Shown here in pieces: positions 1 through 6,564 of a DNA stretch of 7,358 nt. A model generated the notes under the pieces. The model was not told the origin of the DNA. It saw nothing but the letters and a program-made list of their open reading frames with translations, and ran no database searches. The stretch's first letter is position 1. Every line of letters begins with the position of its first letter. The position numbers and the translations under genes are program-made. The DNA is taken from the NCBI GenBank assembly GCA_030613835.1, contig JAUWLH010000074.1, forward strand, positions 1 through 7,358, in the 5' to 3' direction. The stretch is from Candidatus Bathyarchaeota archaeon (GTDB taxonomy: Archaea; Thermoproteota; Bathyarchaeia; TCS64).

Positions 1-874
1 TGAACTCCGCAGGGTCATCGCTGTTCAGCGTCACATTTAGCCCCAGATCGTACATCTTCCTGATCCTCTCCAGGTCGCGTGGCCCAGGGTACGGGCTCCT
101 CCACGTGGGGCAGGCCGTCAGCGTGATATTTCTACTAATCAACTCCTCAACCAGCTTAGGGTCTTCGATGCAGTTGACTCCATGGTCTACTCTGTCCGTT
201 TTGAGTAGGTCGATGCACTCCCATATGTGCTTGGTGGAGTCCTCCTGATCGACGTCGCAGTGAGCTGTGACCCTGTAACCCTGCTCCCGCGCCTTCGCGT
301 AGACCTCAATGTACTTGCTTGGAGGGTTGTCCTTCTCGTACGAATCAAGACCCAGCCCGGTGATCAGGTGCCTGTACGGGTAAGCTCGCTTCATCATCTC
401 CCAAGCGCTCTCCACGGTGCGCTCCCTGTTGATGCACATGATGAGGTTCGCCTCGACTCCAAAATCCTTGAGGCCATTATTCCTGCCCTCAATGATGCCC
501 GTGATAATATCATCGAATGTAATTCCCTGCTCAGTGTAGAACTGGGGGTCGAACTTGAACTCTACGTAGACCACGTTGTTCGCCTTGCATGTGCGGAGGA
601 ACTCGTAGGTGACCTCGTAGAAATCGTTCTTTGTCTTGATGACGCTGACGAACAGGTAGTGGAGGTCAAGAAAGCTCACTAGGCCGGATGTCCTGTTATT
701 GAGAGCCTCCTCAACCTCCTTGACGGTCTTGAACGGGTAGTCCATGCCATTCCTCGACGCGAGCTTCAAAACCGTCTCTGGGCTAACTGTGCCCTCAAGG
801 TGAACATGTAGCTCCGCCTTTGGAAGACCCTTGATGAATTCACGCATATCGTCTGAAACCGCGGTCATTTCCAT
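1..874 (-). CDS. Adenosine/adenine deaminase family protein (3' end cut off), atypical catalytic motif
   Basis: This is a metal-dependent purine deaminase-like TIM barrel of the amidohydrolase superfamily (A_deaminase family). The 291 visible residues reach the last metal ligand, so only the C-terminal part lies beyond base 1. Visible motifs are ELHVHLEGT (metal ligands His23 and His25), GLGLDSYE (173-180), His231 in VDHG, and SDDP (285-288, ligand Asp286). GLDSYE resembles the GLDSSE of adenine deaminases (Aah1 type) more than the GxDLAG of adenosine deaminases, so adenine or a related base is the better substrate guess. The oddity is at 205-210, HCDVDQ, where the family normally has HAGE: the strand-5 metal His is kept but the catalytic Glu position is Val208. 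CPTWRSPYPG (255-264) also replaces the usual CPxSN segment. The start is ATG at 874; a second in-frame ATG at 868 fits the TATA distance better. No signal peptide, so cytoplasmic. Family call is firm; activity and substrate are not. Confidence 0.88.
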   Translation of the reverse strand, partial: MEMTAVSDDMREFIKGLPKAELHVHLEGTVSPETVLKLASRNGMDYPFKTVKEVEEALNNRTSGLVSFLDLHYLFVSVIKTKNDFYEVTYEFLRTCKANNVVYVEFKFDPQFYTEQGITFDDIITGIIEGRNNGLKDFGVEANLIMCINRERTVESAWEMMKRAYPYRHLITGLGLDSYEKDNPPSKYIEVYAKAREQGYRVTAHCDVDQEDSTKHIWECIDLLKTDRVDHGVNCIEDPKLVEELISRNITLTACPTWRSPYPGPRDLERIRKMYDLGLNVTLNSDDPAEF

Positions 875-889
875 GAAATACTCTCTATC

Positions 890-901
890 TCAATATATGT
901 T
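890..901 (-). promoter_or_regulatory. TATA-like box for the deaminase-like gene
   Basis: Read on the minus strand, CATATATTG is centred near 895. That is about 27 bases before ATG 868 and 21 before ATG 874, as expected for an archaeal TATA box driving a leaderless transcript. No Shine-Dalgarno sequence precedes either ATG. Promoter assignment is inferred from spacing and composition only. Confidence 0.5.
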
Positions 902-932
902 TAATTCCTCAACCCAAATCGGGATGGAATCT

Positions 933-942
933 CCTTTATACA
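933..942 (+). promoter_or_regulatory. TATA-like box for the serine hydrolase gene
   Basis: TTTATA at 935-940, followed by an A-rich stretch, predicts transcription starting near 963-966. That gives a leader of about a dozen bases to ATG 977 or almost none to TTG 968. The intergenic region is only about 100 bases and also carries the divergent promoter of the deaminase-like gene, so the two genes may share control. Confidence 0.5.
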
Positions 943-976
943 AAAAGAATCCCCTATTCTTCATCTGTTGATTACC

Positions 977-2317
977 ATGAAGAACGATGAGCTAGTCGCA
1001 AAGATCAATGAGTTGATGAAGGAGTTAAAAATCCCAGGGGGCGCCGTGGGTGTCTACCATGGGGATGAAGTGTTCACACAGGGGTTCGGTGTGACCAACC
1101 TAACCCATCCGCTTCAGGTTGACGATGACACACTGTTCCAGATCGGATCGATAACCAAAACCTTCGTAGGAACCATGATCATGATGCTGGTCGAAGCGGG
1201 GAAACTGGACCTCGATGAACCAATCAGGACATACCTTCCGGGCTTTAAGGTGCAGGACGAGGAGGCATCGTCCAAAGCCACGCTACGGCACCTGTTCACC
1301 CATACCGCTGGCTGGGTGGGCGACTGGTTCCCGTCAGGTATTGATCAAGGAGCGGGTGCGGTTGAGCACTACGTCAAGACCATGGTGGATGACCCGCAGG
1401 ACACGCCGCTGGGCGAATTGATCTCATACAATAACGCTGGCTACAACCTGGCCGGTAGAATATTAGAGGTGGTAACGGGCAAGGTCTTCTCTGAGCTCAT
1501 CAAAGAGATGATCTTCGAGCCCCTTGAGATGAGTCACACCTACACGCTGCCATGGGATGTCATGACCCACAGGTTTGTGTCAGGGCACTCCCCGAAGGAT
1601 GACTGCGTCGAGGTGGCATCCCCATGGTTCATCGGCAGGGCCTCTGGTCCAGCAGGCGGTATCATCACCAGCGTCAAGGACATGCTCAAGTACATCAAGT
1701 TCCAACTAGGGGACGGTGATGGCTTGCTATCCAAGGAGTCACTTGATGCCCTTCACACACCTGAGGTTGAGTTCGCCCCCGGTCACAGCATAGCCCTCAC
1801 CTTCTGGGTAGACGATAGCCGTTTAACGAGAACCATGGGGCATGGGGGAGGAACTGTTGGACAGATCTCCCTGTTAACCATCGTGCCTGAATACAACTTC
1901 GGGTTGATTCTTGTCACAAACTCGGCTGCGGGCCGTCGATTCAACCCGCTGGTAACTAGCTTTGCGTTGAAGCACTACCTGGGTGTGGAGACCCCCGAAC
2001 TCGCCATCATGGATATCCCCAAGGACGAGCTGGACAAGTACGCGGGGGAGTATGAGGCAAAGCTCAGCGCGGGCACTGTAATCGTGAACGAGGGCGGTTT
2101 AGACATCAGCCAGAGGTCCCTCGGGGGCTTCCCCACGGCGGATGATAAACCCGCATCCACCGAGCCATCGCCGCCTGAAAGATATGGCTTCTACGAGAAA
2201 GACCACATTACGGGCACAGGTGAAGCAAATCGCTATACGATCGCACAGTTCGTTCGAGACGATGAAGGAAACGTTGCCTGGATCAGGTTTGGCATGAGGC
2301 TGCATAAACGAAAATAG
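977..2317 (+). CDS. Serine hydrolase, class C beta-lactamase/penicillin-binding-protein fold
   Basis: This 446-residue protein belongs to the beta-lactamase (AmpC/DD-peptidase/esterase) family of active-site serine enzymes. All three family motifs are visible: SITK with nucleophile Ser58 and Lys61, Tyr151-Asn-Asn153 (YxN), and HGGG at 289-292 in place of the KTG motif. Residues about 1-335 form the catalytic domain. Residues about 340-446 look like the beta-rich C-terminal domain often attached to archaeal and bacterial members, interrupted by a proline/serine-rich linker near 388-401. There is no signal peptide or membrane segment, so it should act in the cytoplasm, unlike true beta-lactamases and penicillin-binding proteins. 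An esterase, amidase or D-amino-peptide hydrolase role is more plausible than antibiotic resistance; the substrate is unknown. An in-frame TTG at 968 would add three residues; ATG 977 is preferred. It is 68 bases upstream of the ThDP-enzyme gene, which has its own TATA-like box. Confidence 0.9.
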   Translation: MKNDELVAKINELMKELKIPGGAVGVYHGDEVFTQGFGVTNLTHPLQVDDDTLFQIGSITKTFVGTMIMMLVEAGKLDLDEPIRTYLPGFKVQDEEASSKATLRHLFTHTAGWVGDWFPSGIDQGAGAVEHYVKTMVDDPQDTPLGELISYNNAGYNLAGRILEVVTGKVFSELIKEMIFEPLEMSHTYTLPWDVMTHRFVSGHSPKDDCVEVASPWFIGRASGPAGGIITSVKDMLKYIKFQLGDGDGLLSKESLDALHTPEVEFAPGHSIALTFWVDDSRLTRTMGHGGGTVGQISLLTIVPEYNFGLILVTNSAAGRRFNPLVTSFALKHYLGVETPELAIMDIPKDELDKYAGEYEAKLSAGTVIVNEGGLDISQRSLGGFPTADDKPASTEPSPPERYGFYEKDHITGTGEANRYTIAQFVRDDEGNVAWIRFGMRLHKRK

Positions 2318-2335
2318 TTTTTCCATCTCCTCCCC
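2316..2335 (+). terminator. Pyrimidine-rich probable terminator after the serine hydrolase
   Basis: A T5 run begins at the base after the TAG stop and continues as a C/T-rich tract. Archaeal terminators are often simple U-rich tracts without a hairpin, and a new TATA-like box follows within ten bases. Weak evidence. Confidence 0.25.
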
Positions 2336-2340
2336 AAAGG

Positions 2341-2351
2341 GCTTAAAATCA
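2341..2351 (+). promoter_or_regulatory. TATA-like box for the ThDP-enzyme and YbaK-like genes
   Basis: CTTAAAATC is centred near 2346, 40 bases before ATG 2386, predicting a leader of about 14 bases. No Shine-Dalgarno site lies before the ATG. It would drive 2386-4101 and the closely following 4107-4580 gene as one transcript. Confidence 0.4.
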
Positions 2352-2385
2352 ATGGGGCATCCAGTTTCTTTGGTCTGTATACGGT

Positions 2386-4101
2386 ATGAACGCTTCAAAG
2401 GCACTTCTTGAGATGTTAAAGAACTATGACGTAGAACACGTCTTCGGCCTCCCAGGTGAAACAACGCTGCCCCTGTACAAGGAGTGGCTTGACTACCCCG
2501 AGATCAAACACGTCATGGCGAGAGACGAGAGAAGCAGCGCCTTCATGGCCGACGGGTACGCACGATTCACCAACAAGCCAGGGGTATGCGAGGCACCCAG
2601 CGTCGGCAGCACTCACATCCTACCAGGGGTAGCCGAGGCGTACAAGGCATCACTGCCCGTCATCTTCATGACCAGTGATATCCCCCTCCACATGGAGACG
2701 CGCAACATGCTAACAGGGCTAAACCAGACCAGCATGTTCAGCGGCATCACAAAGGAGACATACACAATCACTAATCCCGACCAGATCCCCCACACCATCA
2801 GGAGGGCCTTCAGGGTGGCGACCACGGGCAAGCCCGGTCCCGTCCACATCAGGCTGCCCTATGATATCCTACAAGGGGAAACAGTAGACCCAGACCTCTA
2901 CGCACAGAAGGACTTCACAAAGTACCCCGGCCACAGGCCGGTAGCCGAGACCGCAAAGATCGTCGAGGCGTTAAAGCTCCTGGGCGAAGCGGAGAACCCC
3001 GTGATCATCGCCGGTCAGGGAGCGCTGTACAGCCAGGCATGGGACGAGCTGGTATCAATTGCGGAGATGTTCGCCGCACCCGTGGGGACCACCATCAACG
3101 CCAAGGGCGTCATGCCCGAGATGCATCCCCTGAGCCTGGGTGTGATCGGCGCGAGGGGCGGTACGAGCCTCAGCAACAGGGTGATCTGCGAGGCAGACCT
3201 CATATTCTTCGTGGGAAGCAGCACCGACTCCGCTGGAACAGACAAGTGGACCGTGCCAAGCCTCGACACGGACGCCAATATGATTCAGCTGGATATCAGC
3301 GAGCACGAGGCGGGTAACAACTACGACGTTGATGTCATACTCATCGGCGACGCCAAGGCGACCCTCCAATGGATGCTTGAGCTGGCCAACGTTAGTCCCC
3401 ACGAGATGGAGAAGCTACCACGCATCCAGGCACTCATCAAGGCAAAGGAGGAGCACAGCGCATACGTAGTCGGTCTAATGAGCAGTAACGAGAAGCCAAT
3501 CCACCCAGTCAGGTTCATCAAGGAGCTACAGGACGCCCTCCCCAAGAAACGCTGCCTCGTCATGGACGTAGGCACGAGCGCCATCTACACATCAACGTTC
3601 TACAAGGTACCAGAGGCCGGGAGATCAATGGCGTACAACTTCGCCATGGGCAGCCTCGGCTACGCCTTACCAACTAGTGTAGGTGCCAGCGTAGCAAGAC
3701 CCGACCATTGCATCGCCACCCTTGTCGGTGACGGAAGCTTCGGCTTGGCGGCCGCTGAACTTGAGACAATATCCCGCGTGGGCCTCAACAACAACATAAT
3801 AGTTATCAATAACAGCAGCTTCGGCTGGATCAGGGCTGAGTGGAAATTAAGCTATGGCGACGAGTACGTTGACTTTGCCACCAACTTTAACGAAGTGGAC
3901 TATACAAAGATCGCAGAGGGCTTCGGGTTAAACGCAAACAGGATCACCAGCCCCGAGGAACTATCAAGCCTCAAGGAGCTCTTCCACAGTGACGAGCCCA
4001 GCTTCACCGAGCTAATTCTCCAGCCAGAGGACATGCTTGTCCCCCCTGTGCCCACATGGATTCGCAAGGCTGAAAAGAAAGGTGTAAGGTACGTCAAGTG
4101 A
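2386..4101 (+). CDS. Thiamine-diphosphate-dependent enzyme, acetolactate synthase large-subunit-like
   Basis: The 571-residue protein has the full three-domain plan of the acetolactate synthase/pyruvate oxidase/benzoylformate decarboxylase superfamily. The N-terminal pyrimidine-binding domain (about 1-165) has GLPGE near 21-25 and the conserved cofactor-activating Glu48 in ARDERSSAFMADGYAR. KPGPVHIRLP lies at 149-158. The central domain runs from about 190 to 340. The C-terminal diphosphate/Mg2+ domain carries GDG (448-450) and Asn475-Asn476 about 26 residues later, the classic ThDP motif. It should therefore cleave or ligate a 2-keto acid or aldehyde. It is not clearly biosynthetic IlvB: no IlvN regulatory subunit or other branched-chain genes are adjacent, and the nearest genes are a serine hydrolase, a tRNA-editing homologue and an amidohydrolase. 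Whether it binds FAD, as many relatives do, cannot be told by eye. Superfamily assignment is firm; the reaction is unknown. Confidence 0.93.
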   Translation: MNASKALLEMLKNYDVEHVFGLPGETTLPLYKEWLDYPEIKHVMARDERSSAFMADGYARFTNKPGVCEAPSVGSTHILPGVAEAYKASLPVIFMTSDIPLHMETRNMLTGLNQTSMFSGITKETYTITNPDQIPHTIRRAFRVATTGKPGPVHIRLPYDILQGETVDPDLYAQKDFTKYPGHRPVAETAKIVEALKLLGEAENPVIIAGQGALYSQAWDELVSIAEMFAAPVGTTINAKGVMPEMHPLSLGVIGARGGTSLSNRVICEADLIFFVGSSTDSAGTDKWTVPSLDTDANMIQLDISEHEAGNNYDVDVILIGDAKATLQWMLELANVSPHEMEKLPRIQALIKAKEEHSAYVVGLMSSNEKPIHPVRFIKELQDALPKKRCLVMDVGTSAIYTSTFYKVPEAGRSMAYNFAMGSLGYALPTSVGASVARPDHCIATLVGDGSFGLAAAELETISRVGLNNNIIVINNSSFGWIRAEWKLSYGDEYVDFATNFNEVDYTKIAEGFGLNANRITSPEELSSLKELFHSDEPSFTELILQPEDMLVPPVPTWIRKAEKKGVRYVK

Positions 4102-4106
4102 TAAGG

Positions 4107-4580
4107 ATGGCTAAATTCCCTGTAACCCTTGGGACCATGTTTCTCGACTCGTTAGATCTTGAGTACACCAAGCACCTCTACGATTACACGAAATCAGGTG
4201 CAGTGGCTGCGGCGGAGTTGATGGACCTACCCGAGCACGCCATGATTAAGACCCTGGTCATGGAGGACAACGAGAAAAAGCCCTTCATAATACTGATGCA
4301 CGGCGAGAAACGGACCAGCCTCAAGGACCTAGCAAGGCAGATTGGCGTCAAAAACGTATCATCCGTAAGCGTCAAGGACGCCCAGAGGTACACGGGTTAC
4401 ATGGTTGGGGGCATAAGCCCCTTCGGGACAAAACGCGAGCTGAAAGTCCACGTCGAGGCAACCATTTTGGATTTGGATTATCTCTACATCAACGGTGGCA
4501 GGCGTGGATTCATCCTAGGAATGACTACAAAGGTTCTGGTGCAGGCGTTGAACCCGGTTTCAGTTAGTGTGGCCAGATAA
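4107..4580 (+). CDS. YbaK/ProX-type aminoacyl-tRNA deacylase family protein
   Basis: This 157-residue protein matches the YbaK/EbsC/ProX editing-domain family, which hydrolyses mischarged aminoacyl-tRNAs (for example Cys- or Ala-tRNA-Pro) in the cytoplasm. It has the conserved Lys48 in MIKTLV, a central segment with LARQIG near 75-80, and the diagnostic GYMVGGISPFGTK motif at 97-109. The length is typical for a free-standing editing protein. Start choice: ATG 4107 is preceded by GTGAT (4098-4102), which can pair with the 16S 3' end. A GTG at 4098 overlaps the previous stop as GTGA and would add three residues. Either way it is tightly coupled to the ThDP-enzyme gene, which suggests co-transcription. 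The family also contains proteins without known substrates, so the amino acid or tRNA recognised is unknown. Confidence 0.87.
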   Translation: MAKFPVTLGTMFLDSLDLEYTKHLYDYTKSGAVAAAELMDLPEHAMIKTLVMEDNEKKPFIILMHGEKRTSLKDLARQIGVKNVSSVSVKDAQRYTGYMVGGISPFGTKRELKVHVEATILDLDYLYINGGRRGFILGMTTKVLVQALNPVSVSVAR

Positions 4581-4593
4581 CTCGTTTGTAGAA

Positions 4594-4611
4594 ACTATTC
4601 CTCTTATTATA
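4594..4611 (+). terminator. T-rich probable terminator after the YbaK-like gene
   Basis: The tract CTATTCCTCTTATTATAC lies 14 bases after the stop codon, and the next gene has its own TATA-like box about 65 bases further on. It is typical in composition of archaeal U-rich termination, with no clear hairpin. Weak evidence. Confidence 0.22.
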
Positions 4612-4669
4612 CCTGTTCGGATAGTATAGCCTATTCAAATTAATCATTCAACTCAGAAAAATAGGGAAT

Positions 4670-4681
4670 GCTTTTTATTTG
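4670..4681 (+). promoter_or_regulatory. TATA-like box for the amidohydrolase gene
   Basis: CTTTTTATTT at 4671-4680 is centred about 24 bases before GTG 4699, so transcription would begin at or next to the start codon. This leaderless geometry supports GTG 4699 as the true start, even though it is not an ATG and no Shine-Dalgarno sequence is present. Confidence 0.55.
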
Positions 4682-4698
4682 AATATCAGCCTTTTCCG

Positions 4699-6162
4699 GT
4701 GAACGGTGAATTATCCTTGGAGAAGTACGAGAGCATACTAATCAAGAACGGCATCCTCCTCACCATGCAGGGCGAGGGCGTCGGCTCCATAATAGATGGA
4801 GCTGTCGCCATAGAGGGAGAGAACATTATAGCCGTGGGAAAGACAGCTGACGTAACGAAAGAGTACGGAAGAGCAGAGCTGGTAATCGATGCAAAGGGCA
4901 AGGCAGTACTGCCCGGTTTCGTTGACGGACACATCCACACAGGGCTCAGCCTCGTAAGGGGAGAGGCACAGGATGTTCCAGAGATCGAGTGGATGTTAAA
5001 GACCATGGCCCCTTTCACCAAGTACTTCACGCCAGAGCACAGCATCAAGGGATCGAGGGTTGGAGTATTGGAAGCGCTCAAAGCGGGGACTACCACCTTC
5101 GGCGAGATCGGCGGCAATATGACCCCCGTGGCGGAGCAGGTCTTCGTCCCTTCCGGCGTGAGGGCAAACCTCGCGGACACTATCAACCAGATCGGGCTCG
5201 AGAGCAGACCGGACCCCCGCAAGCCGTACATCTTCTTCGAAGACATCGGCGATGCCAAGTTCAAGTCAGGTGTTGAGCTTGTTGAGAGATACAATGGGAA
5301 GGGAGACGGAAGGGTCTCGGCCATCCTGAGCCCCCACGGCGCAGATATGATGGACAAGGAGCTGTTGCTCAGGGTCAAGGAGAAGGCAAAGGAGCTGGGT
5401 GTACTGGCCCACATTCACGTCGCCCAGGGAGGTAGGGAGGAGCTACAGATGAAGATGAGGTACGGTATGACCACCATCAAGTTCCTGGACAGCATAGAGT
5501 ACCTTGATGATCAACTCATCGCGGCCCACTGCCACCAGACGGAGGACGCGGAAGTTGTATTACTCGCCCAGAGGGGTGTCAGGTACGCCTCATGCCCTGC
5601 GAGCATCGGTCTCATAGACGGAATCACTCCTCCCTTGGCCCTGTTCATACAGAGCGGGGGCAAACACGCCACCATAGGCAGCGACCAGGCACCGGGGAAT
5701 GGTCACCACAACATGCTGGTGGAGATGAAGGTAGCGGCGCTGCTCAACAAGAGCAGGCACAGGGACCCAACGGTGCTCCCTGCCTGGAAGATGATGAGAC
5801 TGGCAACCATCGAGGGAGCCCACGCCATCGGGTTGGGCGAAAAAATAGGAAGCCTAGAGGTCGGAAAGAAAGCTGACATCATCCTGCTTGATCTCAAGGT
5901 GCCACATATGACACCTATAATCTATAGGCCCGTCCTTAACGTGGCGCCCAACATCGTGTACAGCGCCAGGGGAGATGAGGTGACTGACATCATAGTCAAC
6001 GGTAGCCTCATCGTCAAGGATAAACAATGCCTGACCATGGACGAGGCAAAGGTCATCGAGGAAGCACAGATAGTCGCCACCGAGATCTGCGAGGGAGCCG
6101 CTGATGGCTTCCTTGAGGCCGATGGGTGGCTGGCACGTGAGGTCAAACGGGGCCTCTACTAA
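4699..6162 (+). CDS. ATZ/TRZ (MtaD/TrzN-like) metal-dependent amidohydrolase, atypical active site
   Basis: The 487-residue protein has the composite architecture of cytoplasmic amidohydrolases that deaminate or dehalogenate nitrogen heterocycles (MTA/SAH deaminase, guanine deaminase, TrzN/AtzA relatives). An N-terminal beta segment (about 11-72) precedes the barrel, which opens with VDGHIH (His78 and His80). The strand-5 ligand is His240 in AHIHVAQ (237-243), then AHCHQ (His277/His279), then the metal Asp329 in GSDQAPGNG. The GSLEVGKKADIILLD segment (384-398) and the last 60 residues close the beta domain. In MTA/SAH deaminases and TrzN the strand-5 motif is HxxE, with a Glu used in proton transfer; here that position is Gln243. 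The start is GTG 4699, supported by a TATA-like box about 24 bases upstream. It stands apart from the YbaK-like gene by 118 bases and has its own promoter. Family assignment is strong; substrate and even the reaction are open. Confidence 0.9.
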   Translation: MNGELSLEKYESILIKNGILLTMQGEGVGSIIDGAVAIEGENIIAVGKTADVTKEYGRAELVIDAKGKAVLPGFVDGHIHTGLSLVRGEAQDVPEIEWMLKTMAPFTKYFTPEHSIKGSRVGVLEALKAGTTTFGEIGGNMTPVAEQVFVPSGVRANLADTINQIGLESRPDPRKPYIFFEDIGDAKFKSGVELVERYNGKGDGRVSAILSPHGADMMDKELLLRVKEKAKELGVLAHIHVAQGGREELQMKMRYGMTTIKFLDSIEYLDDQLIAAHCHQTEDAEVVLLAQRGVRYASCPASIGLIDGITPPLALFIQSGGKHATIGSDQAPGNGHHNMLVEMKVAALLNKSRHRDPTVLPAWKMMRLATIEGAHAIGLGEKIGSLEVGKKADIILLDLKVPHMTPIIYRPVLNVAPNIVYSARGDEVTDIIVNGSLIVKDKQCLTMDEAKVIEEAQIVATEICEGAADGFLEADGWLAREVKRGLY

Positions 6163-6305
6163 CCACACTTTTGCCTTTAAACCATTTCTCGGTATTTGAG
6201 GCATATCTGGAAAGTACATCCATATTATGGACACGGGATCAGGGTAGATGAGGACAAGGTGCGCCATTAAGTAATAAAACCCTCAAGGATACCCCATCCG
6301 TGATA

Positions 6306-6461
6306 TCAGTCGAACCGATCTTCGCTCTTCCAGGTTACCAAGATTAAACCACTGATGATGGTCACTACGTAATGATAACCGTTGAATTCCCGCAAGCTAA
6401 AGATGAACTCCTCTATCGCGAGACCCCTGATATTTGAATCCTCAAGGTATAGGCCGATCAA
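6306..6461 (-). CDS. Possible small membrane protein or gene remnant
   Basis: The minus strand is open from base 6506 to a TGA at 6306-6308. The only usual start codon in it is TTG at 6459-6461, giving 51 residues. The product has an acidic/basic first half (LYLEDSNIRGLAIEEF), then an uncharged hydrophobic stretch of about 15 residues (YVVTIISGLILVTW) ending in a charged tail, which resembles one membrane helix. Codons upstream of the TTG also encode a hydrophobic segment (FLIWKVLGTLV), as if the true protein were longer but broken by the TGA at 6507-6509. It could be a small membrane protein, the worn end of a pseudogene, or chance in AT-rich DNA. No family is recognised. Confidence 0.25.
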   Translation of the reverse strand: MIGLYLEDSNIRGLAIEEFIFSLREFNGYHYVVTIISGLILVTWKSEDRFD

Positions 6462-6541
6462 CGGGAAAGTTGAGACAAGGGTACCTAATACTTTCCAAAT
6501 GAGGAATCATATAATGAATTGGACACCTCTCTCTTATTATC

Positions 6542-6564
6542 AACTTTGATATAGGAACAAAGTT
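6542..6564. repeat. Short inverted repeat (7-bp arms, 9-base loop)
   Basis: AACTTTG at 6542-6548 and CAAAGTT at 6558-6564 are perfect inverted complements separated by nine bases. The position between converging genes would suit a weak terminator hairpin, but no T-run follows directly on either strand and 7-bp arms can arise by chance in AT-rich DNA. Confidence 0.3.

Noticed and set aside
227..682. Plus-strand open frame of 151 codons
   Set aside because: It lies wholly opposite the deaminase-like gene, whose minus-strand frame shows clear family motifs; the plus-strand product resembles no family.
2099..2464. Minus-strand open frame of 121 codons spanning the serine hydrolase end and ThDP-enzyme start
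   Set aside because: It overlaps two well-supported plus-strand genes and the product has no recognisable motif.
4697..4709. GGTGAA repeated twice at the amidohydrolase start
   Set aside because: The second GTG is out of frame and the repeat is only six bases, so it is probably chance.
5854..6267. Minus-strand open frame of 137 codons extending past the amidohydrolase end
   Set aside because: About three quarters of it is antisense to the conserved amidohydrolase C-terminus, and the roughly 100 bases outside add no recognisable domain or promoter.
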